Positions 1-11,571 of a DNA stretch of 64,000 nt are shown here, in pieces. The stretch is from Trifolium pratense (lineage: Eukaryota > Streptophyta > Magnoliopsida > Fabales > Fabaceae): assembly GCF_020283565.1 (NCBI RefSeq), contig NC_060061.1, positions 29,115,362 to 29,179,361 on the forward strand. Reading direction: 5' to 3'. Position 1 is the stretch's first letter, and each line of letters opens with the position of its first letter. The position numbers and the translations under genes were made by a program. The notes beneath the pieces were generated by a model that saw nothing but the letters and a program-made list of their open reading frames with translations, made no database searches and was not told the DNA's origin.

Positions 1-1378
1 TCAGAGGTTCTTCAGAGAATGGATGTTCTGAGTAGTTTGGAATATCTGAATATTGATCCTCTGATACCTGAAATCTAGACAAACCTTCCACAAGCTCTGA
101 CACTTGGTCAGGCTCTTTGTCATCAAATTTGACATGCATACTTTCTTCCACAGTGTGTGTTTCAGAAATATACAGTCTGTATGCTTTTGAGCGTTCAGAG
201 TATCCTATAAAGATACCCTTATAACCTCTAGCATCAAATTTCTTTAGATGGACTTTGTTGTTTAAGATGTAACAAGTACATCCAAACTGATGAAAATAAG
301 AAATATCAGGCTTTCTTCCTTTGAACAATTCATAAGCAGTTTTGTTCAGCTTAGATCTGATATAGATTCTATTCTGAACATAACATGCTGTGTTTACAGC
401 TTCTGCCCATAAAAACTTTGCTACATTTGTTTCATGCATCATGGTTCTGGCCATTTCTTGCAGAGTTCTATTCTTCCTTTCTACAACCCCATTTTGTTGA
501 GGAGTTCTAGGAGAAGAGAATTCATGCAGAATGCCATATTTTTCACAAAAGTTTTCAAAAGGTTCATTTTCAAATTCTCCACCATGATCACTTCTAACTT
601 TTAAAATAGTGTAGCCTTTTTCATTTTGGATTTGTTTGCAGAAGATGCTAAACTCATCATAAGCTTCATCTTTTGTTCTTAGGAATTTTACCCAAGTCCA
701 TCTACTGTAATCATCAACAATTACTAATCCATACTTCTTTCCATTGATAGAGGCAGTGTGAACTGGCCCAAAAAGATCAATGTGAAGAAGTTCCAATGGT
801 CTTGAGGTAGAGACAATGTTCTTAGGTTTAAAAGATGATTTTGTAATTTTTCCTTTTTGACAAGAACCACAAAGTGTTTTTGAGTGATATTTGATTTTAG
901 GTAAACCTCTGACAAGGTCAAGCTTGCTAAGCTTGGAGATTAACCTCCAGTTAGCATGGCCTAACCTCTTATGCCAGATCCATTTTTCCTCACTCAAGGT
1001 CAAAAGACACATCACTTTTTGTTCATTCAAATCAGAAAGATTAATTTTATAAACATTGTTCTTTCTCAGACCTTTGAATATAATGGAGTTATCAGATTGT
1101 TTAGATACAGTACATGATTCCTTATTAAAGACAACTACATAACCATTGTCGCAAAATTGACTTATGCTCAATAGGTTATGTTTGAGTCCATCTACTAACC
1201 AAACATCATTAATAGATAGGGAAGAATTACCTACTGTACCTGTACCTATTATCTTTCCTTTTTGATTGCCTCCAAAGCCAACAGATCCTCCTTCTTTCAT
1301 AGTCAGCTTAGAAAATAGTTGTTTGTCACCAGTCATATGCCTTGAACATCCACTATCCAGATACCATGAGTGTTTCAT
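1..1378 (-). CDS. copia pol, N-terminal part (protease, pre-integrase, integrase core), partial
   Basis: From the ATG at 1378 the minus frame stays open to the window edge. It begins with the aspartic protease region (YLDSGCSRHM, containing the D-S-G catalytic triad). Next comes the GAG pre-integrase zinc region (H-x-R-x-G-H followed by C-G-S-C), then the integrase core with [10 protein letters not shown] and the [10 protein letters not shown] motif. The pol frame is offset by -1 from gag, as in copy 2. Unlike copy 2, it carries the 32 bp between the pre-integrase and integrase domains, so the frame is not broken here. Reverse transcriptase and RNase H would lie outside the window. Confidence 0.85.
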   Translation of the reverse strand, partial: MKHSWYLDSGCSRHMTGDKQLFSKLTMKEGGSVGFGGNQKGKIIGTGTVGNSSLSINDVWLVDGLKHNLLSISQFCDNGYVVVFNKESCTVSKQSDNSIIFKGLRKNNVYKINLSDLNEQKVMCLLTLSEEKWIWHKRLGHANWRLISKLSKLDLVRGLPKIKYHSKTLCGSCQKGKITKSSFKPKNIVSTSRPLELLHIDLFGPVHTASINGKKYGLVIVDDYSRWTWVKFLRTKDEAYDEFSIFCKQIQNEKGYTILKVRSDHGGEFENEPFENFCEKYGILHEFSSPRTPQQNGVVERKNRTLQEMARTMMHETNVAKFLWAEAVNTACYVQNRIYIRSKLNKTAYELFKGRKPDISYFHQFGCTCYILNNKVHLKKFDARGYKGIFIGYSERSKAYRLYISETHTVEESMHVKFDDKEPDQVSELVEGLSRFQVSEDQYSDIPNYSEHPFSEEPL

Positions 1379-1416
1379 GATATTTCTTTGAGTGGCAGGC
1401 TGTATGAGAAACAACT

Positions 1417-3810
1417 TTAATCATTGCGATAGAACTCTTCATCAAGGTTAATGATAAAGTCATCCCAATATTCTTCCTCTTCATTTATCAAGTTCTGATT
1501 GTTAACTTGAGAACTTGTCAGCCATTGGTCTAGGACATAAGCCCTTCTTCCTTTGCATAGGACTTGTTTCCACACTCTAGGTAGGACATATCCTTTCCTA
1601 GTTGGTAAATCTGAATGATACATTATTTCAGCTTTTGGTACCCATCTTCTGGGTCCACGCTTGTTAGTCCATACATGCTTATTATGTTGTCTAGTGTTAG
1701 AAAGAGATCTTGGTTTGGAATAATGACCTTTTTGAAACCTTTTCTTTTGAAATCTGTTATTATTCCAGGATTTGGATTGTTTATGATTCCAGGGTTTGTA
1801 TTTATCACCAATCCGATGTTCTGAATGATTATATCTACTGACTCTAGAATCATAAATAATCTGAGTCCTGTACTTCATCTGAGATTTAGAATTTTTTCTT
1901 TTAAAAACTTCTGATCTTTTAGACTGACTAGCTTCAGGTACTGAAGTTCCTTTGGATCCAGAATTTGAAGTCTCAGATGTTGAAGCTTTCAGAACTTCTG
2001 AACTGATGTTCTCAGGTTCTGAACAACTTCTATCTTCTGAACTTCTTTGTCCAGATCCTGAGGAACTGGGTTCCTCTGAGCTGTCAGCTTCTAAATCACT
2101 CAGATCATCTTTGTCATTTTCAACACTACCAGGATTCTTTCCCTCTTCACTTTGTGGAACAACATAATAAACCCAAGATTTTCCAACCTTTTTGGCAGAG
2201 GTCTTCAGCTTTGAATATGTTCTACCATATTCATAGCCAAGTCCCTCTCCTCTATGTCTCATGACATTATAAACAAGATTAGCAGCTTTGCTCTTACCAA
2301 GGTTGAGATGCACAAACTGTTGAAGAGCTATTTCCTGCTCATCAATAGGTTTGTGACAAACAGCACAACCCTTTTCAAAGTCATTTACTCTATTCAGAGT
2401 TTCTTGATATAGACCTTGAAAATGTTCTGCTTGTTCAGTCAGAGTGTTGAGCTTTTCTTGTAAAACTTTTTGTTTACTTAACACTCTGAGATGTTTCTCA
2501 ATGACCTTGTTAAGTGCAGTTATAAGTTGAGATTTAGAGCAGTCAGAAAATACCTCATCAGTTACTTCTGAATCTGATTCTGATTCATCGTCTGAGTCTG
2601 CATCTGAGTCAGTTGAAGCCATCAGGGCTAGATTTGCCTCTTCTTCTTCCTCAACTTCTTCCTCAGATGATAGCTCTTCAAAGGTAGCCATCAGACTCTT
2701 TCTCAATTTACTCTTGAGTTTTTGCTTCTTTGAGCTGTATCTTTTGCTTTTGTCTTTAGCAGACATTTCTGGACAATCAGCAATAAAGTGTCCTGGCTTC
2801 TTACAGTTGAAGCAGTTCTTCTGATCATCCTTTTTGCTGACAAAATTTCTGGAGCTGTTACCTCTGAAATTTCTTTTGTTAAATCTGTTCCATTGCTGAA
2901 ACTTGGTGAATAAAGCAAACTCATCCTCATTCTTCTCATCCTCTTGACCATCAGCAGAAGATTCTTCTTCAATATCAAGAAGCTGAGTCTTAAGAGCCTT
3001 AGAAGTAGTCCTAGTTGACTGTAAAGCCACTGACTTGGACTTCTTCTTAGTTTCTGAGTCAGCATCCAGAACCATCTCATGGCTTCTGAGATTGCTTATC
3101 AGAGCTTCAAGACTCAGAGTCTTGAGATTTTGAGCTTCCTCTATTGCAGTGACCTTGGGTCTCCAAGCAATAGGAAGACTTCTCAGAATCTTCTGAACAT
3201 GGTCATAGGTGGAATAACTTCTCTTAAGAGCTTTAAGACCAGATACAAGGATTTGAAACCTTGTAAACATAGTCTCCATGTTTTCATCTTGTTGCATAGT
3301 GAATAGTTCATATTGCCTTATCAAAAGACTAGCTTTAGCCTCTTGAACCTTTTCATTACCATCATAGGTAGCACACATAGAATCAAAGATAGATTTAGCA
3401 GTAGACTTGTTCTCTATTCTGACATAATCCTCATGTCTAATAGCACCAACAACAATGTCCTTTACTCTATGATGCTTAGTGTAGGTTTTTAAGTTAGCTG
3501 GTGTGAGTAACTTTCTATGCTCAATGGACAACCTTCCATGTTCATTTAAGTTTTCAAAAGTTACTCCCAACTCAACCAAATCCCACAACTCATGATCAAT
3601 AGCAGTAATATTGCTATACAGTCTCTCTTTCCACCATTCAAATAATGAAGCATCACCATTGAATATAGGGGCTTTTCTGTTGCCACTATGTTCATGTGAT
3701 TCATTACTTAAGTAGTCAAAACCAAAAGCATTTCTAGGACCACCACCAGCACCACTGGCCTCACCGGCTTCACCGGTTGTTCTAGTACTACTATCATCTC
3801 CTCCAGACAT
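1417..3810 (-). CDS. copia gag polyprotein (797 aa)
   Basis: This is the structural capsid protein of copia copy 1. It begins MSGGDDSSTRTTGEAG and has a UBN2/gag capsid-type region in the first 250 residues. A CCHC zinc knuckle (CFNCKKPGHFIADC) lies at about residues 333-346. Acidic and Ser-rich stretches follow, then a basic Lys/Asn/Ser-rich C-terminal half. It is unusually long for a copia gag, which is typical of SIRE/Maximus elements. The protein is nearly colinear with the 800-residue gag of copy 2 (by eye over 90% identical) and shows no internal stop. Its start lies 55 bp past the primer-binding site. It ends at the same TGATTAA context as copy 2, with pol following in a different frame. 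Confidence 0.9.
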   Translation of the reverse strand: MSGGDDSSTRTTGEAGEASGAGGGPRNAFGFDYLSNESHEHSGNRKAPIFNGDASLFEWWKERLYSNITAIDHELWDLVELGVTFENLNEHGRLSIEHRKLLTPANLKTYTKHHRVKDIVVGAIRHEDYVRIENKSTAKSIFDSMCATYDGNEKVQEAKASLLIRQYELFTMQQDENMETMFTRFQILVSGLKALKRSYSTYDHVQKILRSLPIAWRPKVTAIEEAQNLKTLSLEALISNLRSHEMVLDADSETKKKSKSVALQSTRTTSKALKTQLLDIEEESSADGQEDEKNEDEFALFTKFQQWNRFNKRNFRGNSSRNFVSKKDDQKNCFNCKKPGHFIADCPEMSAKDKSKRYSSKKQKLKSKLRKSLMATFEELSSEEEVEEEEEANLALMASTDSDADSDDESESDSEVTDEVFSDCSKSQLITALNKVIEKHLRVLSKQKVLQEKLNTLTEQAEHFQGLYQETLNRVNDFEKGCAVCHKPIDEQEIALQQFVHLNLGKSKAANLVYNVMRHRGEGLGYEYGRTYSKLKTSAKKVGKSWVYYVVPQSEEGKNPGSVENDKDDLSDLEADSSEEPSSSGSGQRSSEDRSCSEPENISSEVLKASTSETSNSGSKGTSVPEASQSKRSEVFKRKNSKSQMKYRTQIIYDSRVSRYNHSEHRIGDKYKPWNHKQSKSWNNNRFQKKRFQKGHYSKPRSLSNTRQHNKHVWTNKRGPRRWVPKAEIMYHSDLPTRKGYVLPRVWKQVLCKGRRAYVLDQWLTSSQVNNQNLINEEEEYWDDFIINLDEEFYRND

Positions 3811-3865
3811 AGTGTTCTCACAAGATCTTTACTGTCTCACTGTTAAGTGAAAGTAACAGACCAGG

Positions 3866-3878
3866 TGCTCTGATACCA
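3866..3878 (-). other. primer-binding site of copia copy 1
   Basis: Minus strand reads TGGTATCAGAGCA two bases after the LTR end. This is the standard plant copia sequence complementary to the 3' end of initiator tRNA-Met. Copy 2 carries one extra base in the same site. Confidence 0.85.
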
Positions 3879-3880
3879 AT

Positions 3881-4960
3881 TGAAGGTGTGAAAACACAAG
3901 AAGGGGGGGGGGTTGAATTGTGTTTTAGCAAAGTTAAAACTTTTTCAAGTTCTTAACTCAACTACGTTAGCAGCGGATAAATAACACAAATAATAACACA
4001 AGAGAGAGAGAAAGATCACACAAGCAATTTATACTGGTTCCTCTCACAAAACGAGAGTAGTCCAGTCCCCTTGCACTTCCAAGGGATTTCACTATAATCA
4101 CACAAGATTACACCTGCTCAAGCACACAAGCAAGAGACTTCTCAACAATGCTCAAGCACACAAGCTTAAGACTTCACACTTAAGCACACAAGCTTAAGTT
4201 TTCTCAAGTAATAGAAAAGTATATGAAAATATACAAATGCTCTTAGATGAACCTAAAGAGAGCAAATACAAAGAGTACAGAGTATTCGACTAAAGTGCAA
4301 AAACACTTGATAAGAGGTTCAGAGCTTGTATAAGCAGAGTTCAGAGTTTGTTCAGCGCACGTTCAATCCTTAATGGTTCTATATATGTTGTAGCTGATTC
4401 TTCTAGTATATATACCACCAGAAAAGAGTCGTTGCAAAAAGAACCGTTGGAGTTGATAATCTTTTGTCTTCAAGCAGTCTGTCTTGATGCAGTTTGGTTG
4501 TATCCAAAACTAAGAAAGAGTTTCAGGTACTTTGACTACTGCAGAGAAGACTTTCCTTATTCAGCTAACAAAACTGAAGACCCACGTTCTCAATAGAATA
4601 CAGACAAACTGAGGGTATCTGAACTGATCAGGCTTGAGAGGTCCTTTTCTTCATTGGTAGAAGAGTTGACTTGCAAAGAGAATCTTCACACAATTCAAGA
4701 AGCTCTTCAGAGTTTGATGAAGCTTGTGGTCAGACAAGAAGTTCTGAAGTCTTCATCCTCTGAATGTTGTAACTTCTGAAGTCTAGCATCTTCTGAGCGC
4801 GTGAACTTCTGAACATACATCTTCTGAAGGTTTATTCAGAGCATTACATCTGCACACTTAAAATAAATTTTTAGTCCTTCCAATTGTTTATTAATACTTT
4901 GTTATCATCAAAACCTTAAGAGGTTTAGGGGCTAACTTTTAAATCAATTTTGTTCCAACA
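3881..4960 (-). repeat. 5' LTR of copia copy 1
   Basis: This 1080-bp LTR reads TGTTGGAACA... to ...CACACCTTCA on the minus strand. It is homologous to both LTRs of copy 2 but clearly more diverged from them than they are from each other. A homopolymer G/C tract lies near the inner end, as in copy 2. Its TG boundary abuts gypsy coding sequence. Confidence 0.9.
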
Positions 4961-7900
4961 GTGGCTTCCCGAAGGGATGCCCCCGTGCGGATCTCTTCGA
5001 CGAGATCAAGCTCTTCACGGAGAGCTTCGTCGTTCATTTCCTCTTCGAGCGGTTGCTCGGTTCGGCGAGATGGCTCGCCCACTTCCACGGGGATGACTGC
5101 TTCTGTTCCATATACCATTCTAAATGGAGTCTCCCCGGTTGTGGAGTGTGGTGTTGTGCGATAGGCCCAAAGGACGCTTTCGAGCTCCTCGACCCATTTC
5201 TTTTTATTCTGGTCCAATCTTCGTCGTAGGCCGCGCAGGATTACTCTGTTGGCGGCCTCGGCTTGCCCGTTAGTTTGGGGATGTTCCACGGAAGTGAAAT
5301 GTTGCTTGGTCCCCAGGGCAGCGAGGAAGTCTTGGAATCCTTTGTCCGTGAATTGTGTCCCGTTGTCCGTGACGACGGCTTGTGGTATCCCAAATCGGCA
5401 GAGTACGTCGCGTTTGAAGAAACGGAGTATCCTGAACGACGTTATGTCGGAGAGGGGTTCTGCCTCTACCCACTTGGTGAAGTAGTCCACGGCGACTATT
5501 AGAAATTTATTTTGGTGGAGTCCCTTTGTGAAAGGGCCAAGTATATCCATGCCCCACCAAGCGAAGGGCCATGGCGACGACATAGATTTGAGCTCGTGGG
5601 GAGGAGCTAGGTGCATGTCCCCATGTCGTTGACATTTGTCGCATTTTTTCACATGGTCCTTAGCGTCTTGCTGCATGGTGGGCCAATAGTATCCTGCTCG
5701 GAGAGCTTTTCTGGCCAGCGATCTGCCTCCCAGGTGCTGGGCGTTGATCCCCTCGTGTACCTCGCGCAGGATGTAGTCGACTGTTTCCTCGTCAACGCAT
5801 TTTAGGAGTGGGATTGAGAACCCTCGTCTGTATAACTTTCCGTCGAGGATGACATATGCGCATGCTCGACGTCTAATTATTGCTGCTTCTTTCTGATCGT
5901 CGGGGAGGGTTCCATTCGCGAGGAAGTTATAAACGGGGGTCATCCAGCAGTTTTTGTCGCCGATGACATTTATGTCGAGGACGTTGGTCGTCTTCTCGAT
6001 GCTTGGTCGAGGGAGTATTTCTTGAATGACGGATTTGTTTCCGCCTTTCTTTTTTGTGCTCGCCAGTTTGGACAGGATGTCTGCCCGTTTGTTGTGCTCG
6101 TGTGGAACGTGTTGCACTTCCACGGATTGGAACTTAGTGATTTTTTCCTTCACTAATGCTAAATACTCGGAGAGGTTATCATTTTTGGCTTGATACTCTC
6201 CTAATACTTGTGAGGCAACAAGTTGTGAATCTGTGAAGATTTTAATTTCTTTTGCCTCCATGTCCTCGGCCAACCGTAGTCCTGCCAAGAAGGCTTCGTA
6301 TTCTGCTTGGTTGTTCGATGTCGGGAAGGATAGTGCTAGGGATACCTCGATGATGATCCCGTTCTCGTTTTCCAGGATAATTCCTGCTCCTGCTCCCGTG
6401 GCGCTCGATGCTCCGTCGACGAATATTGTCCATTTGTCTGCCTCGCTTGTCGTGGAGGCTGGACTCGTCATTTCGGCCACAAAGTCTGCTAGGACTTGTG
6501 ATTTTAGCGCTTTTCTGCTTTCATAACGAATGTCGAATTCGGAAAGCTCGAGGGACCATTTGAGCATCCTGCCCGCCATATCTGGCCGACCAAGCAATGA
6601 CTTGATTGGTTAGTCGGTTCGGACTACGATTGTGTGTGCTAGGAAGTAGTGACGTAGTCTTCTTGCTGCGTTGATCAAGGCAAGGGCCACCTTCTCGATT
6701 TGTGTATATCTGAGTTCGGGCCCCTGGAGAGCCTTGCTTGTAAAGTACACTGGTTTTTGTCCTTGCGTTGTTTCACGGACAAGGGCTGCGCTGACGGCCT
6801 CAGATGCGACGGAGAGGTAGATGTATAACACTTCCTCGACATCCGGGCGCGAGAGGACTGGGGGTTCGGACAGGGCCTTCTTAAGATGTTGGAGGGCCTG
6901 CTCGCATTCGTCCGTCCATTCGAACACAGCTTCTTTCCTTAGTAATTTGAAAAGCGGTAATGCGTGTTGAGCTGATTTTGCTACGAAGCGAGACAATGAG
7001 GTCAGCATTCCGTTCAGGGTTTGTATGGATTTTTTGTTGCTCGGAGTTGGGAGCTCCGTAAAGGCACGACATTTGTCGGGGTTGGCTTCGATTCCTCGTT
7101 CTGTTAGGTAGAATCCGAGGAACTTTCCTGCTCGTACCCCGAAGGTGCACTTTTCTGGGTTGAATCGCATGTTGTGTTTTCTGGCCTGCTCGAAGACCTT
7201 ACGTAAGTGGGCGGTATGGTCGATTTCCTCATGGGATTTTACGATCATGTCGTCCATGTAGACTTCGAGCATGTCGCCTATTTCTCCCCGGAATACTTTG
7301 TTCATCATCCGCTGGTATGTAGCACCAGCGTTTTTTAGACCGAAGGGCATTACGTTGTAGTAATAGTTGCCCGACTCGGTCATGAAAGCTGTTTTTCCCC
7401 TGTCGGCCACAGCCATTGGGATTTGGTTGTATCCTGAATATGCATCCATAAAAGACAATAATTTAAAGCCAGAAGAATTATCGACTAGTTTATCAATGCA
7501 AGGTAAAGGATAGGAATCTTTAGGGCAAGCCCTATTGAGATCGGTATAGTCAACACACATGCGCCATTTTCCATTAGATTTTTTCACAAGTACAACGTTA
7601 GACAACCAGGTAGTGTATCTGGCTTCAGAAATAAAATTTGCCTCTAGGAGGTCTTTTACAGCTTTTTCAGCAGCCTCCGCTTTTTCGGGAGACTGCCTAC
7701 GCCTACGTTGCACTACGGCACTAGCAAGTGGGTCGACAGTGAGTTGATGACAAGCGATGTTTGGATCCAGCCCGGGCATGTCGGCAGCGTGCCATGCGAA
7801 TAAATCAGCATTTTCTCTAAGGCAGGCTTTCAGCTGCTTCCTCGCCAATTCGGGGAGCCCTGTCCCAATCTTGACTCCTTTTTCTGGATCCTCGCCAAAC

Positions 7901-10659
7901 TGGACTATCTCGAAGTCTCCATCTGGAATGGGGCGATAATGCTCTTTGCTCGCCTCGTCGTCCTCCCTCTCCTCCTTCCTCAGCTTTTTCTCCTCCTTAT
8001 GTTCTTTCTTGGAGGTGCGGCTGTCAAGATCAACAGAGCTCACACTTGGACCGGGCAGACTTGGTGGTGCTTCCGGGGATGGCTTTGGTGGTGTTTTCGA
8101 GGAAGGCTTTGGCTTCTTTGGTTCAGGAGCTTTACCAATGAAATTGTTGCCTTTGGATGCTGCGTCAAAGCACCTCCTCGCGGCTTCAATGTCCCCGTGT
8201 AGAGTAGCAACCTGCCCCTTATGAGTGTAATACTTCATCTTCAAGTGGGCAGTGGAGGGGACCGCGATCAGGTCTGCTATGGCTGTCCTGCCGATGATGC
8301 ACTGGTAGAGGCAGGGGCAGTCCACGACCAAGAATTTGACCCTGATCGACTTGGCAGTTTCCTCGGAGCCAAAGGTGACTATGAGGTCGACATAGCCCCA
8401 AGGCCTAGTGGTTGCCCCGTTGAATCCTGTGAGATCTGAGCCCAAGTACGGGGTGAGGTGTGTCTCGTCCAGCTGTAAGGTCCTGAACAAACTGGCGTAC
8501 ATAATGTCGCAGGAGCTCCCCGGATCGATGAGGACCCGACGAACGTCCATGTTGGCCATGTCTGCCCGGACGAGGAGGGGAATTTGGAAATTGGCTGTCC
8601 CGCCGGGCAGCTCTTCTCGATAGAAGGCTAAAGGCATTGATCGCCCCATCGCCTTGTCAAGCGTTGCGTTCATATTTGAGGACGTGTTGATGAGATCCTC
8701 GAATTTTCTTTTTATTGATCCGACGGTGTGTTTGTCCATATGACCGCCGGATATGACGAATGAGTCTGTGAAATACTCCCACGTGCTAAGCGTGGGACCA
8801 GTATAGGTGTCCCCAAAACCGCTGGGGATAGCAAAATCTTCTGGCCGGGACACGCTCATAGCTATCTGCTTGGCGTTATTCTGCCCGGCTGGTTGGGGAG
8901 GTACCTCCTCGACTGCGCGTGTCTCCGCGGCCTCTGGTCGAGGGTCGTTGTTTCTTTTGACGAACTCTCTCAGGTGTCCGCTCCTTATCATTATTTCAAT
9001 AGCATCCTTCAGCTGGATGCAGTCGTCGGTCCTGTGACCATAACTCTTGTGGTATCTGCAATACCTATTCTTGTCTTGGCCGGGCTTCAGAGGGGTTGGC
9101 TTTGGTTGTTTCACACCTGCTCTGTTAAACTCGGAGATGTGAACTTCAGCAAATATTTCTCCCCGAGATTTGACGAGGGGAGTGTAGGTGCTGAATGCGC
9201 TTGGAGGGCCACGGGGCTCTCGTCTTTCGCCCCTCCTTCTGTCTCTGCCCCTCTCGCCACCCCTGTCGCCGCCTCTATCGCTTCCCCTGTCGCCACCCCT
9301 GTCATCGTTCCTATGGGAGGACTCGCGGGCAGGGTGGCTGCTCCCCGGTCGGGCAAGGCGGGCGACATCAGTTGCCTGGACTTCCTCGTACTCAATATAC
9401 TTTTGAGCTTTCAGGAGAAGGTCGTCCCAGGTGGGTGGTTTTTCTATGCCACCAGCCTTGGCAAAATCGCTGCCCGGGCGAAGGCCTCTCTGCAGCAAGT
9501 ACTTCTTCATGTCGTCGGTCGTCTCGACCTGCACGGCCTCTTTATTGAACCTCTCGACGAAATTGCGGAGAGTTTCTTCCTCGGCTTGGTATATGGCCTC
9601 CAAGGCGTGCACAGTTTTTGGATGCTTGCGGGAAGCAGTAAAGTGTCTGCAGAACTGTTCTGTAAGGTCCTTCCACGAGTGGATAGATTGAGGGGGCAGG
9701 CTTTGGTACCATGCCATTGCTCCCTTCCTCAGTGTGGTCGGGAATAGTCTGCATCTAATGGCTCCGCTAATATTCCTGAAATCCAGGTTAGCGTTGACAT
9801 TAGCTATGTGATCGTCGGGGTCGGTTAAACCATCATACGCGGGGAGCGTAGGAGGTCTCTCGAAGCCCTTTGGAACACGCTTCCTCAGAATGTCTGCGGA
9901 CAGGGGGCATCGGGGATCACCCTCGTCACTCCCGTTGGGAGAATGGTCCTCGGAAGACCGGGGAGAATAGTCGCCGGGCATGGGCGTTGGACTGCGAGAT
10001 TTGCGAGGACGGTAGCTGCCCGATGCGCCATGCTTGGCCATCATCGCCAACCCTTGAGGTGAATGGCGGCGCGGAGCTTCGTGCTTCCCTTTCTTGCCCG
10101 GAGGGTACCTACCCTCGCGATGAGGAGGAGTACGATCTTTTTTCCGAGGAGTCACTTCGACCCTCTCTAGGTCGGGGCGTCGATGTTTGACGGCCGCCGG
10201 ACGGGGAGGGGAAGGATCAGCCTGGTGTCTCCGCGAGGGAGAGTTAGTCTTTCTGCGGTGCTGGCCTCTTTCCAGCGCGGCGATTCTTTCGTTCTGCTCG
10301 TCGAGTCGACGACCTTGAGCCTGCATAGCCTCTGTCGTTTGTTTGAGGGCAGCGATCAAGGCTGCGATCTCGGAGTTGGCCAAGACGGCGGGTTGTCTAG
10401 CGTTGTTTGCCGGAGTTTCTTGCTTGAACTGTGGGCGTTTGCCCATCCGACGATCGGTTAGGGCCTCGACGTCCTCTTCATCGGAGGAAAGTGAGGTTTC
10501 CCGTCCGTCGCGGGGGTCGGTTTCTGGACCGCGTGTCACGGTGGTATCGTCGCGCACCGGTGATAGAACGGTGTTATGCTGCGGCGGCGGTGAGGGTGGA
10601 ACGTTGAGCACGTTCTCGTCGCCGGTATCGGTGTTGAGTTGCTGTGATGAACTAGCCAT
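4961..10659 (-). pseudogene. gypsy gag-pol polyprotein, one nonsense codon, truncated by copia insertion
   Basis: Domains in order are: a Pro/Arg-rich N terminus; the retrotransposon gag domain (AMAWYQSLPP); an Arg/Gly/Asp-rich stretch; a CxxH-type knuckle (CRYHKSYGHRTDDC); the protease (VLIDPGSSCDIMYASLF); and RT with FGLKNAGATYQRMM and the YMDD box near 7244-7260. The RT-linked RNase H follows, then a second RNase H (WTIFVDGASSATGAGAGI). The integrase has its zinc finger (CDKCQRHG) and the D-D-E core (WGMDILGPF, VVTDNGTQFTD, NGQAEAANR). One stop codon (TAA at 6610-6612, where CAA is expected from the context RTD-Q-PIKSLL) separates the two RNase H domains. Both sides are in the same frame, so this is one decayed gene. 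The copia LTR replaces its last residues. Confidence 0.88.
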
Positions 10660-10738
10660 GGTGAAAGTTGTTGAAGAATGGAATCGGTTTTGATCTTTGT
10701 TTCTTTAGGAAAGATTAAAGAAGGGGAGGAACTCAGGT

Positions 10739-10756
10739 CCCCACAGACGGCGCCAC
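10739..10756 (-). other. primer-binding site of the gypsy element
   Basis: Minus strand reads GTGGCGCCGTCTGTGGGG directly after the LTR terminus ATCA. TGGCGCCGT-type sites are standard in Tat/Athila-group gypsy elements. I have not matched the exact tRNA. Confidence 0.65.
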
Positions 10757-11343
10757 TGATCTAACCTGATGATCAGAAAGGTTGAGGCTGGTCCGTTGAG
10801 CAAGCTTCCACACCGAAGGGGGGGTTTGTACCTGCAGGTGCTCCGATGCCTAAGTCAGCAAAGAGGACAAGAGATACAAAGAAGAGAGAGAAAGAAAGTG
10901 TAGAATGGTTTTGAATACCTGGCTCTCCTGTCTAGGAGAGCTTATATAGTGCCCCCAGCGCTGGGCCAAAGGTTGGTCTTTTGGGCCGGGATAACCGGCC
11001 CAATAGACTCAACTGCCAAGATAGTCCCTGTATCGTAGGGGAAGGCCGTTATTTGCCTCTATCTTGGTTGGAGCCGTTCCGCTATTCGCGTGTAAGGGAT
11101 AGGCTCGATGACAGATGTGCCTGGATAAAGGAGCACGTGCTAAACGTGCTGCTTAGCTGTTAAGCTACGGTGAGGTGGATCAACATGCATGGATAGACGA
11201 GCACGTGTTTAACGTGCTGCTTACCCATTATGTCGAGCATGGCACGTCATTGGCTGACGTGTCGGGGAAGTCTCCCCTTATTGGGCTGTGCCCCAAATGT
11301 CGGGCAGAAGGGATTGGGCCAGCTCTTGGCCCAGTCCAGAACA
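10757..11343 (-). repeat. 5' LTR of the gypsy element
   Basis: On the minus strand it begins TGTTCTGGACTGGG and ends TTAGATCA, next to the primer-binding site (587 bp). The inner boundary is firm. The outer TG boundary is the best candidate but is unproven without the second LTR. It contains two similar stretches carrying CACGTG cores and AACGTGCTGCTTA (about 11122-11152 and 11200-11226), which look like duplicated promoter motifs. Confidence 0.65.
10941..10949 (-). promoter_or_regulatory. TATA box in gypsy LTR
   Basis: Minus strand CTATATAAG lies in the LTR about 185 bp before its inner end, a normal position for the start of an LTR transcript. The CACGTG motifs of the LTR are upstream of it. 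Confidence 0.5.

Positions 11344-11571
<228 letters not shown>

Larger units (their letters stand above)
1..4960 (-). mobile_element. SIRE/Maximus-type Ty1-copia retrotransposon, copy 1 (cut by window start)
   Basis: Reading the minus strand from 4960 downwards gives LTR, primer-binding site, gag and the start of pol; the rest lies outside the window. Its sequence closely matches the complete plus-strand copy at 34776-46786. It sits inside the integrase region of the gypsy polyprotein: gypsy coding sequence stops exactly where the LTR begins (4960/4961). It is therefore younger than the gypsy. The other half of the gypsy should lie to the left of base 1, beyond this element. The lineage call rests on the long LTRs, the roughly 800-residue gag and the env-like gene present in copy 2. 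Confidence 0.92.
4961..11343 (-). mobile_element. Ty3-gypsy retrotransposon, Tat-like lineage, 5' part
   Basis: The minus strand reads LTR (11343-10757), primer-binding site, a short leader and one long gag-pro-RT-RNase H-RNase H-integrase reading frame. Copia copy 1 interrupts it at 4961. The second, archaeal-type RNase H between the RT-linked RNase H and the integrase is the hallmark of the plant Tat/Ogre group. The 3' end and second LTR are not in the window, so LTR divergence cannot be measured. It is much more GC-rich than its surroundings. Confidence 0.88.

Noticed and set aside
1623..1853. Short frames repeating IINNPNPGII in both copia gags
   Set aside because: Out-of-frame readings of the Lys/Asn/Ser-rich gag tail, mirrored in both copies for that reason only.
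8893..9747. 284-codon plus-strand ORF, and others at 9195-9548, 9870-10190 and 10343-10693
   Set aside because: They run antisense to the GC-rich gypsy gag region and have no family motifs. They are shadow frames.
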